Shown: one piece after another, positions 18,198-26,128 of the stretch
Layout: the number at the start of each line of letters is the position of its first letter
Numbering within the stretch: the stretch's first letter is position 1
From: Aliiruegeria lutimaris
GTDB lineage: Bacteria > Pseudomonadota > Alphaproteobacteria > Rhodobacterales > Rhodobacteraceae
Length of the DNA: 64,000 bases
Assembly: GCF_900099935.1 (NCBI RefSeq)
Contig: NZ_FNEK01000011.1
Coordinates: forward strand, 1 to 64,000
Reading direction: 5' to 3'
The notes under the pieces: generated by a model
The model's database searches: none
What the model was told of the DNA's origin: nothing
Seen by the model: only the letters and a program-made list of their open reading frames with translations
Translations under genes and position numbers: made by a program

Positions 18198-18629
18198 ATG
18201 AGGACCATTTTCTTCGCCGCCCTTCTGGCGGCCGCCCCTGCATTTGCCGATACCACGCCTGCGCCGGAAGGGGCGCGGGTGTTCTTTTCCAATATCGAAA
18301 GCGGTGCGACGGTTTCCGCCCCGGTTGAGATCACCTTCGGGATCGAGGGAATGAACGTCGCCCCGGCCGGCACCGAGGAGGCGGGCACCGGGCATCATCA
18401 CCTCCTGATCGACCGGCCCCCCTTGGGTGAGGGCGAAGGCGGTACGGATGAACTGATCTATGGCTTGCCCTCCGACGAGCATCACATGCATTTCGGCAAG
18501 GGCCAGACCGAGGTCTCGCTCGATCTGGCCCCGGGCGAGCACACGTTGCAGTTGGTGCTGGGCGATCACTCCCATGTGCCGCATGACCCGCCCATTGTCT
18601 CGGACGTGATCACGATCACGGTGGAGTAG
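18198..18629 (+). CDS. secreted DUF4399 protein
   Basis: A 143-residue periplasmic protein with signal peptide (residues 1-18, ending AFA). The DUF4399 pattern is clear: VFFSNIESGATVSAPVEITFGIEGMNVAPAG at the start, HHHLLID in the middle, and the C-terminal LQLVLGDHSHVPHDPPIVSDVITITV. The many histidines (HHH, DEHHMHFGKG, GDHSHVPH) suggest metal binding, but this is an inference. Start is the ATG at 18198, with AGAGGAG upstream; an ATG at 18171 in frame would add a non-signal extension. Confidence 0.85.
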   Translation: MRTIFFAALLAAAPAFADTTPAPEGARVFFSNIESGATVSAPVEITFGIEGMNVAPAGTEEAGTGHHHLLIDRPPLGEGEGGTDELIYGLPSDEHHMHFGKGQTEVSLDLAPGEHTLQLVLGDHSHVPHDPPIVSDVITITVE

Positions 18630-18691
18630 GGCTGGCAAGTTCGGGCGGGGCACCCTAGTTTCTGTCCAAGCCATTTTCCGGAGCCCCGCCC

Positions 18692-20719
18692 ATGACAAAC
18701 CCGCTTCTTGCCGAGCGTACGCAACCTTTCGAACTTCCGCCCTTTGCCGCGATTTCCGACGAGGATTTCGAGCCTGCTTTCGCGGAAGCACTTGCCGCGG
18801 CACGGGCCGAGATCGACGCCATCGCCCGGTGTCCCGAAGCGCCGAATTTTGAGAACACAATCGAGGCGCTGGAACTGGCGGGCAAGGAGCTTTCCGACGT
18901 ACTGTCGGTGTTCTTCCTGTTGGCCTCTGTCGAGTCCAATCCCAAGCGCGAGGAATTGCAGCGTAGCTTCTCGCCGCTTCTGGCGGAGTATTCCAGCGAC
19001 GTGATGATGAATGTGCCGCTCTTCGATCGGGTGGACAGCCTCTGGCAGCAGCGCGACACGCTGGATCTGACCGCCGAGCAGGCCCGCCTGCTTGAACTGA
19101 GCCATCGCGGCTTCCGCCGCTCCGGCGCGGCGCTGGACGAGGACGGACGGGCGCGGCTGCGCGAGATCAACACGCGGCTTGCCAGGCTCGGCACCTCCTT
19201 CGCGCAGAACCTTCTGGCCGATGAGCGCGATTGGTTCATGCCGCTGGCCGAGGCGGATCTCGAAGGCCTTCCCGGCTTCGTCGTCGACGCTGCCCGCGCT
19301 GCGGGGGCCGAGAAGGGCGCCGATGGGCCGGCTGTCACGCTGTCGCGCTCGGTGATCGTGCCCTTCCTGCAATTCTCGCACCGTCGGGACCTGCGCAAAC
19401 GCGCCTATGAGGCCTGGACCTCGCGCGGGGCGAACGGGGGCCAGACAGACAACCGCGAACTGGTGGCCGAGATGCTGGCGCTGCGTCACGAGCGGGCGCA
19501 GCTTCTGGGCTACGAGAATTTCGCCGCCTACCGTCTGGAGCCGGAAATGGCCAAGACGCCGCAAGCGGTGCGCGATCTGCTGATGCAGGTCTGGGAGCCG
19601 GCGCTTGAGCGGGCGAAGGCCGATGCGTTCTACCTGGAGCGCGAACTGGTGATCGAGGGCGCGGACATGCCGATCGAGGCGTGGGACTGGCGCTATTATT
19701 CGGGGATCTGGAGCCGAAAGAAGCACGATCTCGACGAGGCCGAACTGAAGCCCTACCTTCAGCTCGACCGCATGATCGAGGCCGCTTTCGACTGCGCGAC
19801 CCGTCTGTTCAACCTCGAATTCACCCCGCTGGAAATCGACCTGCACCACCCCGATGCCCGCGCCTGGGAAGTGACGCGGGACGGGCAGCACATGGCCGTC
19901 TTCATCGCCGATTACTTCGCTCGTTCAGGCAAGCGCTCCGGTGCCTGGTGCTCGGCGATGCGCAGCCAGGAGAAGCTCGCGGGCGACATCCGCCCGCATG
20001 TGCTCAATATCTGCAATTTCGCCAAGCCCGCCGAGGGCGCCCCCGCGCTGCTCTCCTATGACGATGCGCGTACGCTCTTCCACGAGTTCGGCCATGCACT
20101 CCACCAGATGCTGAGCGACGTGACCTATCAGACGCTCTCCGGAACCTCCGTACCGCGCGATTTCGTGGAGCTTCCCAGCCAGCTCTACGAGCATTGGCTG
20201 GAAGTGCCCGACGTGCTCCAGCGCTTTGCCACCCATGCCGAGACCGGCGAGCCGATGCCGCAGGAGATGCTCGCCCGTGTCCTCGCGGCGGCGACCTATG
20301 ACATGGGCTTCCAGACCGTCGAATTCATCGCTTCCGCTCTGGTCGACCTCGAATTCCACGACGGCCCGCCCCCGGCGGACCCGATGCAGAAACAGGCCGA
20401 GATCCTGGAGGGGATCGGCATGCCGTCGGCCATCCGCATGCGCCACGCGACGCCGCATTTCGCCCATGTCTTCTCGGGGGGCGGCTATGCCTCGGCCTAT
20501 TACAGCTACATGTGGTCTGAAGTGATGGATGCCGATGCCTTCGAGGCCTTCGAGGAGGCGGGCGACCCGTTCGATCCGAAAACCGCCGAGGCCCTGGAGA
20601 AGAACATCCTCGCCGTCGGCGGTCTGCGGGAGCCGGACGAGCTTTACACGGCCTTCCGTGGCCGCTTGCCCGGTGTCGAAGCGCTGCTCAAGGGGCGTGG
20701 GTTGATCGCGGCGGAATGA
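18692..20719 (+). CDS. M3-family oligopeptidase (Dcp/PrlC-like)
   Basis: A 675-residue zinc metallopeptidase without a signal peptide, so cytoplasmic. The zinc site HEFGHALH is at residues 464-471 (H464, E465, H468). The third zinc ligand lies about 25 residues on in the VPRDFVELPSQLYEHW motif. GGYASAYYSYMWSEVMDADAF near the C-terminus is the M3 substrate-binding signature. Members trim short peptides (oligopeptidase A or dipeptidyl carboxypeptidase). Length and motifs fit a complete enzyme. It is followed by a strong hairpin terminator. Confidence 0.94.
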   Translation: MTNPLLAERTQPFELPPFAAISDEDFEPAFAEALAAARAEIDAIARCPEAPNFENTIEALELAGKELSDVLSVFFLLASVESNPKREELQRSFSPLLAEYSSDVMMNVPLFDRVDSLWQQRDTLDLTAEQARLLELSHRGFRRSGAALDEDGRARLREINTRLARLGTSFAQNLLADERDWFMPLAEADLEGLPGFVVDAARAAGAEKGADGPAVTLSRSVIVPFLQFSHRRDLRKRAYEAWTSRGANGGQTDNRELVAEMLALRHERAQLLGYENFAAYRLEPEMAKTPQAVRDLLMQVWEPALERAKADAFYLERELVIEGADMPIEAWDWRYYSGIWSRKKHDLDEAELKPYLQLDRMIEAAFDCATRLFNLEFTPLEIDLHHPDARAWEVTRDGQHMAVFIADYFARSGKRSGAWCSAMRSQEKLAGDIRPHVLNICNFAKPAEGAPALLSYDDARTLFHEFGHALHQMLSDVTYQTLSGTSVPRDFVELPSQLYEHWLEVPDVLQRFATHAETGEPMPQEMLARVLAAATYDMGFQTVEFIASALVDLEFHDGPPPADPMQKQAEILEGIGMPSAIRMRHATPHFAHVFSGGGYASAYYSYMWSEVMDADAFEAFEEAGDPFDPKTAEALEKNILAVGGLREPDELYTAFRGRLPGVEALLKGRGLIAAE

Positions 20720-20730
20720 TCCCGATCGGA

Positions 20731-20753
20731 AGCCGGCGGTATTCCCGCCGGCT
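20731..20753. terminator. bidirectional hairpin terminator
   Basis: A perfect 9-base-pair stem, AGCCGGCGG / CCGCCGGCT with loop TATTC, lies between the convergent M3 peptidase and VOC genes. It is flanked by GGA on the left and TTCC on the right, so it can serve both strands. Confidence 0.75.
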
Positions 20754-20758
20754 TTCCA

Positions 20759-21145
20759 TTAGTCGTAGCTGACAACCTCGATCTCGATCCCGTCGCGCGT
20801 GTCGAAATAGAAACGCCGACCAGGCTCATAGTCGGCGTGATTGTGCGGCGTGTACCCCGCCGCTGCGACGCGCGCCTCTGTCGCCTCGAAATCCGGCACG
20901 ACGATACCGACATGGTTCAGCCCGCCCAGCGTGCTGTAGCTCGACCCGGTCTTCGCGTGGGTTTGCTTTGGCGGGGCATAGACGGCCATGTAGCTCGTCC
21001 CGTTACCGACATGCACCGAGTACCCGCCGCTGATGGCGTTCCCTTCCCAGCGGATCTTCCAGTCGAACAGCGCGCAAAGTTCCTCCGCCGTGGCTTTCGG
21101 ATCCTTCACGGTGATGTTGACATGTTCCAGAAAGGCCTGTGTCAT
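20759..21145 (-). CDS. VOC (glyoxalase/dioxygenase superfamily) protein
   Basis: A 128-residue single VOC module pair. EHVNITVKDPKATAEELCALFDW starts the first beta-alpha-beta unit, and LNHVGIVVPDFEATEARVAAAGY with RRFYFDTRDGIEIEVVSYD forms the second. Likely metal ligands are His9, His78-type (LNHVG) and the Glu in IEIEVV. Substrate unknown: such proteins act in glyoxal detoxification, ring cleavage or antibiotic resistance. It is divergent from soxR with a 90-base spacer, so SoxR may control it. Confidence 0.88.
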   Translation of the reverse strand: MTQAFLEHVNITVKDPKATAEELCALFDWKIRWEGNAISGGYSVHVGNGTSYMAVYAPPKQTHAKTGSSYSTLGGLNHVGIVVPDFEATEARVAAAGYTPHNHADYEPGRRFYFDTRDGIEIEVVSYD

Positions 21146-21235
21146 TTCCTGTCTCCTGTGACGCGTTTTCGTGGACAGGCGGCGGTATAATTTCTAAACC
21201 TCACTTTAGATCAATATATTTTGCGAGGTGTCCCA

Positions 21236-21694
21236 ATGCCGCTCGGGCGCGAAATTTCCATCGGCCAGCTTGCCGCCCGCACCGGGCTGGCCGTGTCCGC
21301 CATCCGCTATTACCAGGCGCAGGGGCTGATCTCCTCGGAACGCAATGCGGGCGGGCACCGGCGCTTTCCTCGCAGTGTCATCCGGAGGCTATCCTTCATC
21401 CGGATCGCCCAGCAATTCGGATATTCGCTCGACCGTATCCGCGCGGAACTGGCCTCCCTGCCAGAGAACCGAACGCCGAATCAGGCGGACTGGTCCCTCA
21501 TCGCCGGAGGGTTGCGGGGCGAGCTGGATGCCCAGATCGCGGGGCTCATGGCGATGCGGGACCGTCTCGATGGCTGTATCGGCTGTGGCTGTCTCTCGCT
21601 GGAAAAATGCGCGCTCTACAACCCGGAGGACAAGGCGGCTAAGCGCGGCAGCGGACCGCGTTACTTGATGGGCGACAGTTCCGACGAGATCTGA
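21236..21694 (+). CDS. soxR: redox-sensing transcriptional regulator SoxR
   Basis: A 152-residue MerR-family activator. N-terminal winged helix: SIGQLAARTGLAVSAIRYYQAQGLI. A dimerisation helix follows, then the [2Fe-2S] ligands Cys114, Cys117, Cys119 and Cys125 in CIGCGCLSLEKC, with SoxR spacing. It senses redox-cycling compounds by cluster oxidation. Start is ATG 21236; a TTG at 21221 is a less likely alternative. No soxS is nearby, as in most non-enteric bacteria, where SoxR controls enzymes and pumps directly. The divergent VOC gene is a candidate target. Confidence 0.94.
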   Translation: MPLGREISIGQLAARTGLAVSAIRYYQAQGLISSERNAGGHRRFPRSVIRRLSFIRIAQQFGYSLDRIRAELASLPENRTPNQADWSLIAGGLRGELDAQIAGLMAMRDRLDGCIGCGCLSLEKCALYNPEDKAAKRGSGPRYLMGDSSDEI

Positions 21695-21698
21695 CGGG

Positions 21699-22238
21699 TC
21701 ACTCCCGCGTTTCGTCGGCCTTCACGCCCCAGAGGGCCGACTTGCGGACCCATCCGCGCTCTCCGCCCGCGGTGATCCGGCACCATGTCGCGGTGCATTC
21801 GCCCAGCCGGGCCACGACGCCGATTTCCGCCTGTGCCAGGGTCTCCGCGTCTTCCGAGGGCTGGGCGTGCATCTCGACCATGTCCTGTTCGATGAGCACG
21901 GTGCGCACGCCGGACAGAAGCGAGTAATGCACCCAGCCGCCAGCGCCGTCGCGATCCCGCACCCGTCGCCAATGGCCGAATTCGGCCGTTACCTCCAGCG
22001 GCAGACCCCGCCGCGTATACACCCAGTCGATCCGCTGGCTGAGCGAGGGGCCGCGGCGGGCATTGCCCTCGGATGTCTTCAGAGACACGAAACGCGGCAG
22101 GGGTAGGTTGGTCACCGGCCCGCGAGTCGCCGGCTGATCCGCCGCCTGGGCAGGCGCCATGATCGCGCTGCCAATTGCCAGCGCTGCGATTGCAATGATT
22201 CTGGGGACAAGACGAAACGTTATTGCCTGTACCGTCAT
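21699..22238 (-). CDS. secreted bacterial SH3-domain protein
   Basis: A 179-residue protein starting at the ATG at 22238, which gives a good signal peptide (about residues 1-32, ending PAQAA). Two SH3b-like modules follow: FVSLKTSEGNARRGPSLSQRIDWVYTR...GHWRRVRDRDGAGGWVH, and a second with VEMHAQPSEDAETLAQAEIGVVARL...WCRITAGGERGWV. Such proteins may bind peptidoglycan or proteins in the periplasm. It converges with soxR (4 bases apart) and is divergent from the 2-hydroxyacid dehydrogenase. Confidence 0.85.
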   Translation of the reverse strand: MTVQAITFRLVPRIIAIAALAIGSAIMAPAQAADQPATRGPVTNLPLPRFVSLKTSEGNARRGPSLSQRIDWVYTRRGLPLEVTAEFGHWRRVRDRDGAGGWVHYSLLSGVRTVLIEQDMVEMHAQPSEDAETLAQAEIGVVARLGECTATWCRITAGGERGWVRKSALWGVKADETRE

Positions 22239-22339
22239 GCTATTTTGTCGCTTATTGCTCGATGCTGCTTGTGCAGCATTCCTTTGAAGGGCAGTGTGCC
22301 AGCGAGGGAGATATCTAGGAAGATGCCAGGAGGGGTTAC

Positions 22340-23326
22340 ATGCCAAGAGAGCGGCTGAGTGTTGTCGTTACGCGACGGTTGCCGGAGGTTGTCGAAAAGC
22401 GCCTGTGCGAATTGTTCGATACCGAACTGCGCGAGGACGACCGGCCGATGAGCAATGACGAGTTGATCGCGGCCATGTGCAGGGCGGATGTGCTTGTTTC
22501 GACAATCACCGAACACATCGACGCGGCGATGCTGGCGCATGCGGGGGAGCGGGTGAAGCTGATCGCCAATTACGGCGCGGGCGTGGACAATATCGACGTG
22601 GCAACCGCGCGGCAGCGCGGCATCCTCGTGACCAATACGCCGGGTGTCACGACCGACGATACCGCCGACATGGCGATGGCGCTGATTCTCGCGGTGACGC
22701 GGCGCATCCCCGAGGGGCTCGCGGTGATGCAGAACGGCAAATGGAGCGGCTGGGCGCCGACCGCTTACCTTGGTGGGCGCGTGGGCGGGCGCCGGCTGGG
22801 CATTTTGGGCATGGGCCGGATCGGCCAGGCCGTGGCACGCCGGGCGCGGGCATTCGGCATGGGGGTGCATTACCACAACCGCCGCCGGCTGCGTCCGGAA
22901 GTCGAGCAGGAGCTTGGCGCGACATGGTGGGAGAGCCTCGACCAGATGGTCAGCCGGATGGATGTGATGTCGATAAACTGCCCGCACACGCCCTCCACCT
23001 ATCACCTGATGAACGCGCGGCGGCTGAAGCTGATGAAACCCTCGGCGGTGCTGGTGAACACCTCGCGTGGCGAAGTGGTGGACGAGAACGCTCTGACCCG
23101 GATGCTGCGCGCCGGCGAGATCGCGGGGGCGGGGCTTGATGTCTACGAGCACGGGGCGGAGATCAACCCGCGCCTGCGCCATCTCGACAACGTGGTGCTG
23201 CTGCCGCAGATGGGCTCGGCGACGGTCGAGGGCCGGATCGAGATGGGCGAGAAGGTGATCGTCAACATCAAGACCTTCGACGACGGGCACCGCCCGCCGG
23301 ACCTGATTGTTCCGTCGATGCTGTGA
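22340..23326 (+). CDS. D-2-hydroxyacid dehydrogenase (glyoxylate reductase-like), His to Gln at catalytic position
   Basis: A 328-residue NAD(P)-dependent dehydrogenase. The Rossmann signature LGILGMGRIGQAVARRARAFG (about 153-173), NTSRGEVVDE with catalytic Arg, and GAGLDVYE with the Glu are intact. At the position of the usual catalytic His in LPH(I/M)GSAT, the sequence reads LPQMGSAT: codon CAG at 23207-23209, residue Gln290. Family members reduce glyoxylate or hydroxypyruvate. Loss of the His would be expected to impair or alter catalysis. Gene is complete and otherwise well conserved; the next gene starts 7 bases on. Confidence 0.9.
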   Translation: MPRERLSVVVTRRLPEVVEKRLCELFDTELREDDRPMSNDELIAAMCRADVLVSTITEHIDAAMLAHAGERVKLIANYGAGVDNIDVATARQRGILVTNTPGVTTDDTADMAMALILAVTRRIPEGLAVMQNGKWSGWAPTAYLGGRVGGRRLGILGMGRIGQAVARRARAFGMGVHYHNRRRLRPEVEQELGATWWESLDQMVSRMDVMSINCPHTPSTYHLMNARRLKLMKPSAVLVNTSRGEVVDENALTRMLRAGEIAGAGLDVYEHGAEINPRLRHLDNVVLLPQMGSATVEGRIEMGEKVIVNIKTFDDGHRPPDLIVPSML

Positions 23327-23333
23327 TAAGCCG

Positions 23334-24221
23334 ATGAGATCCGCGTTGCGCAACCTCGTACTGCCCATGCTCGCCGCGCTTTGCGTTGTCCTGGCGCTGA
23401 ACCCCACCGGGCCGGTCAATGCGCCGGCCGAACGGGCCGCTCGGGAGGCGGCGACGGCGAGCCTGGGCGTCTATGTTGCGTTGCGGTCGATCAATGCCGC
23501 CCTGTCCTTTGCGCAGGAAATCGAGGTCGGGGGGAGCGTGGGGCTGTCGGCCAATGCGCAGCCGCTCAAGTTCCTGGAGCCCATTGACGACACCGTCGAG
23601 CGGGTGGCGGCGCTGGTTTTCGGTGTCTCTCTGGTCTCGGCGACAATGTCGATCGGGATCGGCCCGGTTGCGAGCATCGGATTCCTGGTGCTTGCCGCTG
23701 GACTGGGTGTGCAATGGCTCAGAGGTCCACTCGAGCGGCATGCAGGCCGCGCGGCCGGACCCGTCTGCCGGGCGGGATCGGCCTGCACATTCACCGGCAC
23801 GATGCTGGCGTTGGCACTGCCGCTTTCGCTTGCGCTTGGCAACCTTCTGGGGGAGGTCGTGACCGATGCGAAATGGCAGGAAGCGAACGCGAAACTACAG
23901 GAAGTCGCGTCCTATGCACAGTCGCTCGTGGGCGCCGAAGAGGCCGCTGCGCTTCCCGAGACAGAGGAGGTAGACGATCCCGCCGGTGGCTGGATCGGGT
24001 GGTTGCAGGAGTCGCTCAGCGCGGCGGGCGAAGGGCTTTCCGGTGCGGTGGCACAGACAGATGGCTACCTCGAAGCAGCTGGGTATTTCATGTCCAATGC
24101 CGACGACCTACTCGGAGCGTCGCTGACGCTCGTTTCGATCTTCCTGCTTCGCACGCTGGTCCTGCCATTGGCGTTCCTTGCGGTTGGGGTCGCCCTGCTC
24201 AGGCAATCGTGGCGCGCGTGA
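23334..24221 (+). CDS. multi-pass membrane protein, function unknown
   Basis: A 295-residue protein with an N-terminal hydrophobic segment (6-22), two to three helices around 90-130, one around 150-170 and a long hydrophobic pair at the C-terminus (about 255-292). Between them lies an alpha-helical acidic region (EEAAALPETEEVDDPAGG). I recognise no family. It starts 7 bases after the hydroxyacid dehydrogenase and is probably co-transcribed with it. It converges with panB, 7 bases apart. Confidence 0.72.
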   Translation: MRSALRNLVLPMLAALCVVLALNPTGPVNAPAERAAREAATASLGVYVALRSINAALSFAQEIEVGGSVGLSANAQPLKFLEPIDDTVERVAALVFGVSLVSATMSIGIGPVASIGFLVLAAGLGVQWLRGPLERHAGRAAGPVCRAGSACTFTGTMLALALPLSLALGNLLGEVVTDAKWQEANAKLQEVASYAQSLVGAEEAAALPETEEVDDPAGGWIGWLQESLSAAGEGLSGAVAQTDGYLEAAGYFMSNADDLLGASLTLVSIFLLRTLVLPLAFLAVGVALLRQSWRA

Positions 24222-24228
24222 GCCCGGC

Positions 24229-25038
24229 CTAGCGATAGGTCTGATCTTCCGTCGGAAAGGCGCGGCTGCGGACCTCTTCGGCATAATCCGAAACGGCCTT
24301 TTCAATCCGCCCGCCAAGATCGCCATAGACCTTGACGAATTTCGGCGGCCTGGGGTTCAGCCCCAGCATGTCCTCGAGCACGAGGATCTGTCCGTCGCAT
24401 TCGGCGCTGGCACCGATGCCGATGGTCGGGATCGCCACTTGCCGGGTAATCCGGGCGGCCAGCGGCTCGACCATGCCTTCGAGCACCAGCGCGAACGCAC
24501 CCGCCTCGGCGCCCGCCTGCGCATCCGCTTCGTGAAGCGGCCAGCTCTCCTCGTCCCGCCCCTGGGTCTTGAAGCCGCCCATGACATTGGTCGATTGCGG
24601 CGTCAGCCCGATATGCGCCATCACCGGGATGCCGCGTTCGGTCAGGAAGTGGATCGTCTCCGCCATCCGCGCCCCGCCTTCAAGCTTCACCGCTCCGCAG
24701 CCGGTGTCCTGCATGATCCGCGCCGCGTTGCGAAATGCCACCGAAGGGCTCTCCTCGTAGCTGCCGAAGGGCATGTCCACGACCACAAGCGCCCGCTGTG
24801 TTCCGCGCACGACCGCCTTGCAGTGGGTGATCATCATCTCGACCGTCACGCCGACCGTGCTCTCCATCCCGTGCATCACCATGCCGAGACTGTCGCCCAC
24901 GAGGATGAAATCGGCATACTTATCCACGATGGCGGCGGTATGCGCGTGATAGGAGGTCAGCGAGACGATCGGTTCGCCCCCCTTGCGCGCGGCAATCCGG
25001 GGCGCGGTCATGCGGCGGACGGGTTTCTGGACGCTCAT
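24229..25038 (-). CDS. panB: ketopantoate hydroxymethyltransferase PanB
   Basis: A 269-residue TIM-barrel enzyme adding the hydroxymethyl group of 5,10-methylene-THF to 2-oxoisovalerate, the first committed step of pantothenate synthesis. Motifs: [27 protein letters not shown] (Mg-binding Asp), [18 protein letters not shown] and [14 protein letters not shown]. Start ATG at 25038 overlaps the panC stop (ATGA), so the pair is translationally coupled. The rest of the pathway (panD, panE) is not in the window. Confidence 0.95.
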   Translation of the reverse strand: MSVQKPVRRMTAPRIAARKGGEPIVSLTSYHAHTAAIVDKYADFILVGDSLGMVMHGMESTVGVTVEMMITHCKAVVRGTQRALVVVDMPFGSYEESPSVAFRNAARIMQDTGCGAVKLEGGARMAETIHFLTERGIPVMAHIGLTPQSTNVMGGFKTQGRDEESWPLHEADAQAGAEAGAFALVLEGMVEPLAARITRQVAIPTIGIGASAECDGQILVLEDMLGLNPRPPKFVKVYGDLGGRIEKAVSDYAEEVRSRAFPTEDQTYR

Positions 25039-25880
25039 GGTGTCACCTCTATCTGGTCGATCAACAACACGCCGCCGAACTCGGCCGAGATCATCAGCGC
25101 CAGCGGGCCGGACGGTTTGCCGGAGACGTGCCGCAAGCTCACCGCCTCGGTCACGTCCACGGCGCGCAGATGGGAGCGCGGTTCGGACTGGATCATGGTG
25201 GTTACCTCGGCCGTGATCTCCTCGACCGTCGCGCCCGCCGCGCAAAGCGCCTCCGCCCTGTCCAGCGAGCGGTGCAATACCAGCGCCGCCGCGCGATCCT
25301 CGGGCGAGAGCCGCACGTTGCGCGAGGACATGGCCAGCCCGTCGGGTTCTCTCACGGTCGGGCAGGCGATGATTTCCAGCGGGAAATGCAGGTCCCGGAC
25401 CATCTGCCGGATCACTTGAAGCTGCTGGTAATCCTTCTCGCCGAAACAGGCGAGATCGGGCTGCACGAGGTTGAAAAGCTTCGCCACAACCGTCGCCACC
25501 CCGCGAAAATGCCCCTCGCGAACCTCGCCATGCAGCACATTGGCCAGCCGCATCGTCTCGACGATGGTCTCGGAGCCTTCCGGGTAGACGACCTCGACCG
25601 ACGGCAGGAACACTGCTTCCACCCCGGCCTCGCGCAGCATTGCCAGGTCGCGTTCCGTGTCGCGCGGATATTTCTCCAGGTCGGCCGGGTCGCCGAACTG
25701 TGTCGGGTTCACGAAAATGGACACCACCACGCGGTCCGCGTCCCGCGCGGCGCGCTCCACCAGCGCCATGTGACCGGCGTGGAGATAGCCCATCGTGGGC
25801 ACGAGGCCGATGCTGAGACCCTGTCGCCTCAGCCATGCGATATGGCTGCGAAGCTCAGCCGAAGTCCTGCAGATTTCCAT
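25035..25880 (-). CDS. panC: pantothenate synthetase PanC
   Basis: A 281-residue ATP-dependent ligase joining pantoate and beta-alanine. Class I synthetase-like motifs are present: [20 protein letters not shown] with the HxGH signature near residue 37, [28 protein letters not shown] and the KMSKS-like [11 protein letters not shown]. Length is standard. It precedes and overlaps panB by 4 bases. The spacer to the divergent FAD-GcvT gene (248 bases) should hold promoters for both. Confidence 0.95.
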   Translation of the reverse strand: MEICRTSAELRSHIAWLRRQGLSIGLVPTMGYLHAGHMALVERAARDADRVVVSIFVNPTQFGDPADLEKYPRDTERDLAMLREAGVEAVFLPSVEVVYPEGSETIVETMRLANVLHGEVREGHFRGVATVVAKLFNLVQPDLACFGEKDYQQLQVIRQMVRDLHFPLEIIACPTVREPDGLAMSSRNVRLSPEDRAAALVLHRSLDRAEALCAAGATVEEITAEVTTMIQSEPRSHLRAVDVTEAVSLRHVSGKPSGPLALMISAEFGGVLLIDQIEVTP

Positions 25881-26128
25881 GGGGGCGCTCCGTAACGATA
25901 TTGCGTGGATCGTGCAAACATTCTTTTGGGTGTTGCGCGAGCTTGGGCGTGAGGCGCGAAAGTGTAGAAGCGCTTTGGGAAATGACGCCCAAAAGGCAAG
26001 GCCGGCAGCCCTTTCCTTCCGCCCCTGTACGTCGCTTTCTGCCCTTCAAGGGTCGGGTCGGAATTGCGTTGATCGGACCGGTTCGGCTTTACTGCGCACA
26101 AAAGCGTCCAGCATCGAGGATTCCCGCC

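Noticed and set aside
21195-21235. SoxR box (CCTCA near 21199) between soxR and the VOC gene
   Set aside because: Only the left half resembles the CCTCAA-type consensus. The right half does not pair, so I do not call an operator although one is expected here.
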